The notes beneath the pieces are model-generated. The model made no database searches. It was not told where the DNA came from and saw nothing but the letters and a program-made list of their open reading frames with translations. A program made the position numbers and the translations under genes. Shown one piece after another: positions 15,462 to 20,119 of a stretch of 20,119 bases of DNA (the stretch's first letter is position 1; each line of letters starts with the position of its first letter). The stretch covers positions 1-20,119 of the forward strand of contig RDDY01000134.1 in the NCBI GenBank assembly GCA_003852805.1. Reading direction: 5' to 3'. The DNA is from Chryseobacterium sp. (GTDB lineage Bacteria; Bacteroidota; Bacteroidia; Flavobacteriales; Weeksellaceae).

Positions 15462-16151
15462 ATGAAAAAGATATTGATGATCCTTACCTCCCACGCGGAT
15501 ATGGATAATACAGACAGCAAAACAGGTGTTTGGTTGGGCGAGTTTACTGATCCTTATTACGAATTTATCGATGCGGGTTATGAGGTAACCTTGGCCAGCC
15601 CTTACGGTGGAAGACCGCCCGTGGATCCACTCAGTGAACTTACCGAAAACATCACCGCAAGCAACCGCCGTTTTAACGATGACGACGAGGCGAAGAAGAA
15701 GTTCAACAACACGCATCGGTTGGAAGAAATAGATACCGCAGACTTTGTGGCAGTATTCTATCCGGGCGGGCACGGGCCGTTGTGGGATTTGGCAACAAAC
15801 GAGACCAGCGGTAAGATCATCTTGGACTTCTACAACAGCGGCAGACCCGTCGGTGCCGTTTGTCACGGTCCCGCCGCGCTGGTGATGGCCGCGGAAATGC
15901 AACCCGAACTGCTGCAAGGCAGAAAGGTTACGGGCTTTACCAACGCCGAAGAAGCCTTGGTCTTCCGCGGAAACAATATTCCGTTTAAACTCGAAACACG
16001 GCTCAAGGAGTTGGGTGCGGAATTCCATTCGGCTACGCTTCCGTACGCTTCGCACGTGCAGGAGGACGGTATCTTGGTCACAGGCCAAAACCCGCTTTCG
16101 GCAGGTCCGACGGCGAAAGCCTTGCTTAAGCTTTTGGAAAAGACCGCATAA
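15462..16151 (+). CDS. DJ-1/PfpI family protein (type 1 glutamine amidotransferase-like, Hsp31-like)
   Basis: 229 residues covering one DJ-1/PfpI domain. The nucleophile elbow is GAVCHGPAAL (131-140, Cys134 followed by His135). Other features are YPGGHGPLWDL (100-110) and an early acidic residue in GEFTDPYY (Glu27), as in the Hsp31/type-1-GATase-like branch. Members of this branch act as glyoxalase III, protein or DNA deglycase or stress chaperone; which one applies cannot be told from sequence. ATG at 15462 is chosen because it starts at the first beta strand (KKILMILTS); an upstream TTG at 15429 is less likely. It is separated from the signalling operon by 111 bp, in which I found no clear promoter, and ends 27 bp before a terminator. 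Confidence 0.93.
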   Translation: MKKILMILTSHADMDNTDSKTGVWLGEFTDPYYEFIDAGYEVTLASPYGGRPPVDPLSELTENITASNRRFNDDDEAKKKFNNTHRLEEIDTADFVAVFYPGGHGPLWDLATNETSGKIILDFYNSGRPVGAVCHGPAALVMAAEMQPELLQGRKVTGFTNAEEALVFRGNNIPFKLETRLKELGAEFHSATLPYASHVQEDGILVTGQNPLSAGPTAKALLKLLEKTA

Positions 16152-16178
16152 CTATTATCTCTTTTTTTTTACCTTCTT

Positions 16179-16204
16179 TGGCGGTTCCGATGAGCCGCCA
16201 TTTT
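16179..16204 (+). terminator. Rho-independent terminator after the DJ-1 family gene
   Basis: The stem TGGCGGTT (16179-16186) pairs with AGCCGCCA (16193-16200) through one G-T wobble, with a 6-nt loop and a TTTT run directly after. It lies 27 bp after the stop codon, which suits termination of the upstream gene and isolates the metal-efflux genes. Confidence 0.75.
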
Positions 16205-16244
16205 CTGTTGCAGTGCAAGAGCTCAACGTTCTCGGGAAAAGTGA

Positions 16245-16252
16245 TACATTTG
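16245..16252 (+). promoter_or_regulatory. Candidate -7 box (TACATTTG) at the start of the metal-efflux genes
   Basis: TACATTTG is an exact match to the Bacteroidota -7 consensus TAnnTTTG. It ends 4 bp before the GTG start at 16257, so transcription would begin at or next to the start codon, implying a leaderless mRNA. No TTTG is found 19-21 bp upstream, which lowers confidence. Confidence 0.4.
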
Positions 16253-16256
16253 TGCC

Positions 16257-16559
16257 GTGAAACTGTTTGCCGCTTTATTGGCTGTATTTTTCAGCGTTCT
16301 GTTTACCGCGCCTTGCAATGATGCTCCGGGGCGCAGCACAACGCACACCACAGTCTCGTCAAAAGCAGCCCAAACGCATGCAGACCTCTGTTCACCTTTT
16401 TGCACCTGCTCTTGTTGCGGCGTTCAGCTGGCAGCAGCAGATCTTCGGTTTTACGGCTTCACTCCTATTTTTCAAGCTCGTTATAGCGAGATCACGGATT
16501 CTCCTCGGGAACAATTTTTCAACATCATTTACGGAATCTGGCAACCGCCCAAGATTTAA
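16257..16559 (+). CDS. Small Cys-rich exported protein, DUF6660-like, upstream of a metal RND pump
   Basis: 100 residues beginning at GTG; an in-frame TGA 15 nt upstream leaves no earlier ATG. An N-terminal hydrophobic segment (2-18) looks like a signal peptide or membrane anchor. A His/Thr-rich stretch (29-42) is followed by the Cys cluster CSPFCTCSCCG (45-55), and the protein ends with the motif IWQPPKI. I recognise this combination, including the CxPFCxCxCC cluster and the final IWQPP, as the DUF6660-type family that sits before CusA/CzcA-like genes in Bacteroidota. No function is established that I know of. The thiol cluster and the neighbouring pump suggest metal binding in the periplasm; this is inferred. 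An alternative frame of 120 codons overlaps it but lacks these family features. Confidence 0.83.
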   Translation: MKLFAALLAVFFSVLFTAPCNDAPGRSTTHTTVSSKAAQTHADLCSPFCTCSCCGVQLAAADLRFYGFTPIFQARYSEITDSPREQFFNIIYGIWQPPKI

Positions 16560-16638
16560 TTTTTACAACCAAGCTGTCAGCAATGTTGGCGGCCGCTTTT
16601 GCCATGCAATGGCATTTCGTTTCTTGTAAAAATTAAAT
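16554..16638. repeat. 85-nt element bounded by perfect 15-bp inverted repeats
   Basis: ATTTAATTTTTACAA (16554-16568) is repeated exactly in inverted form as TTGTAAAAATTAAAT (16624-16638). The 55-nt interior contains a second hairpin, TGCCAT-GCA-ATGGCA (16600-16614). The left arm includes the TAA stop of the small Cys-rich gene and the right arm ends 8 bp before the GTG of the pump gene. It could be an RNA structure controlling read-through or access to the pump start, a regulator site, or a small terminal-inverted-repeat element. No flanking target duplication is visible. Confidence 0.8.
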
Positions 16639-16646
16639 ACGATTTC

Positions 16647-19600
16647 GTGTTAGATAAAATCATAAGATTCAGCATTAAAAATAAAATGCTGATCGGTCTG
16701 ATCACCCTTGTATGGATCATCTGGGGCGTATGGAGCGCCACGAAGCTTCCGGTGGACGCCGTCCCCGACATTACCAACAACCAAGTACAAATCATTACGG
16801 TCAGCCCCACGCTTGCCGGTCAGGAGGTGGAACAGCTGGTTACCGCACCCATCGAGCAGAGCATCGCCAATATTCCCGACATTGAGGAAGTGCGGAGCAT
16901 CTCACGCTTCGGGCTGTCGGTGATCACCGTTGTTTTTGACGAAGATGTCGATATATACTTCGCGCGTCAACTGCTGAATGAACGTTTGCAAGATGCCGTC
17001 GACCAAATCCCCGCCGGTATCGGCAAACCGGAATTGGCGCCCGTGAGCACCGGTTTGGGCGAGGTCTATCAATATATCCTCCACCCCAAAAAAGGCAGTG
17101 AAAACAAGTACAGTCCGATGGAACTGCGCGAAATGCAAGACTGGATTGTACGCCGTCAACTGAACGGAACACCGGGCGTGGCCGAGATAAACAGCTTCGG
17201 CGGCGAACTCAAAGAGTATGAGGTCGCTTTGGACCCGAACCGTCTGCGCGCCATGAACGTCAGCATCTCCGAGATTTTCACCGCATTGGAGAAAAACAAC
17301 GAAAATACCGGCGGTGCCTATATCGACAAAAAACCGAATGCCTATTTCATTCGCGGCGTGGGCGTGGTTACGTCATTGGAAGATGTGCGCAACATAGCGG
17401 TAAGAACAGGCGACAGCCAAGTGCCCGTTTTGATAAAAGACGTGGCCGAAGTACGCCTGGGTCATGCATTGCGCTACGGAGCCATGACCTTTAATGGCGA
17501 TGTGGACGCGGTAGGCGGCATGGTGATGATGCTGAAAGGCGCCAACAGTAACGAGGTGGTGAAAAGCATCAAAGCCAAACTTCCGGCGATACAAAACTCC
17601 CTGCCCGACGATGTTGTTATAGAACCGTTTTTGGACCGGACGGATCTGGTCGGTCGTGCCATCAAAACCGTGGAAACCAACTTGGTAGAAGGTGCCTTGA
17701 TTGTGATTTTCGTGCTGACGCTTTTCCTCGGGAATCTCCGCGCGGGCTTGATTGTGGCATCGGCCATTCCGCTGTCGCTGTTGTTTGCATTGGGAATGAT
17801 GAATGTCTTCGGCGTCAGCGCAAACCTGATGAGTTTGGGCGCAATAGACTTCGGTCTTATTGTGGACGGCGCGGTGATTATTGTCGAGGCTACGTTGCAT
17901 CACTTGGGCCTGCGCAAAACCACCCATCGACTCACCCAAGCCGAGATGGATGAAGAAGTATTTTTGTCTGCTTCCAAAATCCGAAAGAGCGCTGCCTTTG
18001 GTGAAATCATCATCCTCATTGTCTATATCCCGATTCTTACATTGACGGGCGTGGAAGGCAAAATGTTTACCCCGATGGCAAAAACAGTGGGCTTTGCCAT
18101 TTTAGGCGCGTTGATCCTTTCGCTCACGTATATACCGATGATGAGTGCGCTGATCCTTTCCAAGAAACCGAAGAAGGGCACCAATTTCTCAGACCGCGCC
18201 ATTGCCAAACTGCATCGCATTTATCAACCCGTTTTGAAAAAAGCCATCCGTGTACGCTATTGGCTGGTGGCCGGTACGCTTGCACTATTTGTGGGCGCTT
18301 TGCTGTTGTTCCGCACCATGGGCGGCGAGTTTATTCCGCAGCTGCAGGAAGGAGATTTTGCTTTTCACTGTATTTTGCCCCCGGGCAGTTCTCTGTCGCA
18401 GAGTTTGGAAACCTCCATGCAGGCTTCGCGCATCATCAAGGAGTTTGACGAAGTGAAAATGGTGGTTGGCAAAACAGGATCGGCCGAAGTACCTACCGAC
18501 CCGATGCCTCCCGAAGTTTCTGACCTGATCATTGTTCTGAGACCCAAAAACGAATGGAAAACCAAAAAGAGCTACGATGAACTCGGTGAGGAAATATTGA
18601 AAAAGTTGGAAGTAATTCCCGGGGTTTTCTTCGAGAAAAATCAACCCATTCAAATGCGTTTCAATGAACTGATGACGGGCATCCGCCAAGACGTCGCCGT
18701 AAAGATTTTCGGTGAGAATCTGGACTCTCTGGCCATTTACGGAGACAAGGTAGCTCAACTGGCTCAAAAAGTCGACGGCGTCACCGCGCCGCAGGTGGAG
18801 CGTGTCAGCGGACTGCCGCAGATAAACGTAGACTACGACCGCTTGCGCATGGCCAATTACGGTTTGGACATAAAGGATGTAAACGATGTATTGAGCACCG
18901 CCTTCGCCGGACGCGCGGCGGGCCAAGTGATGGAGAACGAGCGCAGATTTGATTTGGTGGTTCGTTTGGACAGCACCTTCCGCCACAGCATTGACGATGT
19001 CGCCAACCTGCCAATTCCGCTTTCCAACGGACAACAGATTCCGCTGTCACAGATAGCAACGGTAGATTATCAGGTAGGTGCCGCACAAATCAGTCGAGAA
19101 GAAGGCAAGCGAAGGATTGTCGTTGGTTTCAACGTAAAAGACCGTGATGTGGAAAGTACCGTCAACGAGATAGAAGAACGATTGCAAAAAGAGATTAAAC
19201 TGCCGACGGGCTACTATTTCACTTTCGGCGGTCAGTTTGAAAATCTGGAAGCCGCGAGCAAACGGTTGTTGATTGCCGTGCCCATAGCGCTGTTGCTCAT
19301 CTTTGCACTTCTGTATTTCACCTTCCACTCTGCCAAACAGGCTGCGCTTATATTCACCGCCATACCCATGAGCGCCATCGGTGGCGTTTTAGCGCTACTC
19401 ATCAGAGATATGCCGTTCAGTATCAGCGCGGGCATCGGTTTTATCGCATTGTTCGGTGTAGCGGTTTTGAACGGAATTGTACTCATCGGCACATTCAACG
19501 ATTTGGAAAAAGAAGGCGAAACCGACATTTTACGCCGCGTACTGAAAGGCACGCACATCCGCCTGCGCCCCGTGTTGATGACGGCTGCCGTGGCTTCGCT

Positions 19601-20119
19601 CGGCTTTTTACCGATGGCGGTTTCCACAGGTGCAGGAGCCGAAGTGCAAAAACCGTTGGCTACCGTAGTCATCGGCGGACTGATCACCGCCACTTTTTTA
19701 ACCCTATTCGTTTTACCGATGCTTTACATCATATTTAATTCAAACAAACCATCGCTGCGGCTTCGACCCAAAACATTGACGGTTTTCTTGCTCTTGGGAG
19801 GAATAATCGTCAGTCAAAACCTTGGTGCGCAAGAAAGAAGCCTCAGCTTGGAAGAAGCCATTGAAACGGCGAAGCGCAACAACCCGACCTTTCAACAGAA
19901 AGAATGGGAAGCTGCCGCAGCACGCTCTTTAATCAATACCGCCGGCGAACTCCCGAAGACAAGCATCGAGGCTGAGCTGGGCCAATACAGCAGTCCGAAA
20001 TTCGATCAATCGTTCAGCATCTCTCAAAGCATTCCTTTCCCGAGCTTGTTCAAGGCGAGACGGAACCTGCTGGAAGCCCGGGCGAAAAGCAAAGAGACCG
20101 AACAAGAATTGAACAAGCT
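16647..20119 (+). CDS. Heavy-metal RND efflux pump (CusA/CzcA family) fused to a TolC-like domain, 3' end outside the window
   Basis: About 1157 codons lie in the window. Start GTG 16647 (MLDKIIRFSIKNKML) is chosen because it gives the standard RND N-terminus. The first helix is followed by the porter domain (LPVDAVPDITNNQVQI, 30-45). The TM4 motif is DFGLIVDGAVIIVE with Asp401, Asp407 and Glu414, which matches the DFGxxxDG signature and numbering known for CzcA-type divalent-cation pumps. CusA-type Cu/Ag pumps have AIGAMVDA there. The second porter half and TM helices end near residue 1035. A further hydrophobic stretch (about 1043-1060) leads into SLEEAIETAKRNNPTFQQKE, the start of an outer-membrane factor (TolC/CusC-like) domain. 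Such fusions are typical of Bacteroidota. It exports metal ions across the envelope by proton exchange, with a CusB-like adaptor expected downstream. Zn/Co/Cd is the motif-based guess for substrate. Confidence 0.95.
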   Translation, partial: MLDKIIRFSIKNKMLIGLITLVWIIWGVWSATKLPVDAVPDITNNQVQIITVSPTLAGQEVEQLVTAPIEQSIANIPDIEEVRSISRFGLSVITVVFDEDVDIYFARQLLNERLQDAVDQIPAGIGKPELAPVSTGLGEVYQYILHPKKGSENKYSPMELREMQDWIVRRQLNGTPGVAEINSFGGELKEYEVALDPNRLRAMNVSISEIFTALEKNNENTGGAYIDKKPNAYFIRGVGVVTSLEDVRNIAVRTGDSQVPVLIKDVAEVRLGHALRYGAMTFNGDVDAVGGMVMMLKGANSNEVVKSIKAKLPAIQNSLPDDVVIEPFLDRTDLVGRAIKTVETNLVEGALIVIFVLTLFLGNLRAGLIVASAIPLSLLFALGMMNVFGVSANLMSLGAIDFGLIVDGAVIIVEATLHHLGLRKTTHRLTQAEMDEEVFLSASKIRKSAAFGEIIILIVYIPILTLTGVEGKMFTPMAKTVGFAILGALILSLTYIPMMSALILSKKPKKGTNFSDRAIAKLHRIYQPVLKKAIRVRYWLVAGTLALFVGALLLFRTMGGEFIPQLQEGDFAFHCILPPGSSLSQSLETSMQASRIIKEFDEVKMVVGKTGSAEVPTDPMPPEVSDLIIVLRPKNEWKTKKSYDELGEEILKKLEVIPGVFFEKNQPIQMRFNELMTGIRQDVAVKIFGENLDSLAIYGDKVAQLAQKVDGVTAPQVERVSGLPQINVDYDRLRMANYGLDIKDVNDVLSTAFAGRAAGQVMENERRFDLVVRLDSTFRHSIDDVANLPIPLSNGQQIPLSQIATVDYQVGAAQISREEGKRRIVVGFNVKDRDVESTVNEIEERLQKEIKLPTGYYFTFGGQFENLEAASKRLLIAVPIALLLIFALLYFTFHSAKQAALIFTAIPMSAIGGVLALLIRDMPFSISAGIGFIALFGVAVLNGIVLIGTFNDLEKEGETDILRRVLKGTHIRLRPVLMTAAVASLGFLPMAVSTGAGAEVQKPLATVVIGGLITATFLTLFVLPMLYIIFNSNKPSLRLRPKTLTVFLLLGGIIVSQNLGAQERSLSLEEAIETAKRNNPTFQQKEWEAAAARSLINTAGELPKTSIEAELGQYSSPKFDQSFSISQSIPFPSLFKARRNLLEARAKSKETEQELNK

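Noticed and set aside
16267..16629. Plus-strand open frame of 120 codons overlapping the Cys-rich gene
   Set aside because: The other frame has the hydrophobic N-terminus, Cys cluster and IWQPP end of a known family; this frame runs into the inverted repeat and resembles nothing.
16554..16638. Insertion sequence
   Set aside because: Only 85 nt with no transposase and no visible target-site duplication; kept only as an inverted-repeat element.

Overview
The window looks like a chromosomal segment of a Bacteroidota bacterium of moderate GC. I lean towards a Sphingobacteriales/Chitinophagales-type organism, but the order is not resolved. The pointers are a near absence of Shine-Dalgarno sequences before starts, matches to the Bacteroidota -7 promoter box TAnnTTTG, many hybrid histidine kinases, and a heavy-metal RND pump whose C-terminus continues into a TolC-like domain, preceded by a small Cys-rich DUF6660-type protein. 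No rRNA, tRNA, CRISPR array, transposase or phage gene was seen.

Left part (1-7732, minus strand). One operon-like run reads leftward: a small secreted pilin-like subunit (7732-7178), a two-domain periplasmic chaperone-like protein (7096-6308), a 926-residue outer-membrane barrel protein with Ig-like and SdrD/CNA-B-like ends (6301-3521), a 475-residue secreted protein whose C-terminal third resembles the small subunit (3509-2082), and a GAF-PAS-PAS hybrid sensor kinase cut by the window edge (2048-1). The order subunit, chaperone, usher-like barrel, two-domain tip-like protein is that of a classical chaperone-usher pilus operon. I consider this the most interesting system here: a candidate Bacteroidota chaperone-usher-like surface fibre with a co-transcribed sensor kinase.

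Middle (7733-8103). This divergent intergenic region carries an unusual array of 7-bp units that keeps one register for about 168 bp, a small inverted repeat upstream of the pilin gene, and a -7-like box before the rightward operon.

Right-centre (8104-15350, plus strand). A tightly packed signalling operon encodes a REC-PAS histidine kinase, a 1201-residue CHASE3-HAMP-GAF kinase with three receiver domains, a single-domain receiver, a CheR methyltransferase, a CheB methylesterase without its receiver domain, and another single-domain receiver. There is no CheA, CheW, MCP or DNA-binding output protein. The second receiver of the large kinase has Asn at the phospho-acceptor position. The layout suggests a phosphorelay tuned by CheR/CheB methylation, perhaps of the kinase itself.

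Right end (15462-20119, plus strand). A DJ-1/PfpI (Hsp31-like) protein ends at a rho-independent terminator. A heavy-metal efflux module follows: the DUF6660-type small protein, an 85-nt element bounded by perfect 15-bp inverted repeats, and the RND-TolC fusion pump, which runs off the right edge.
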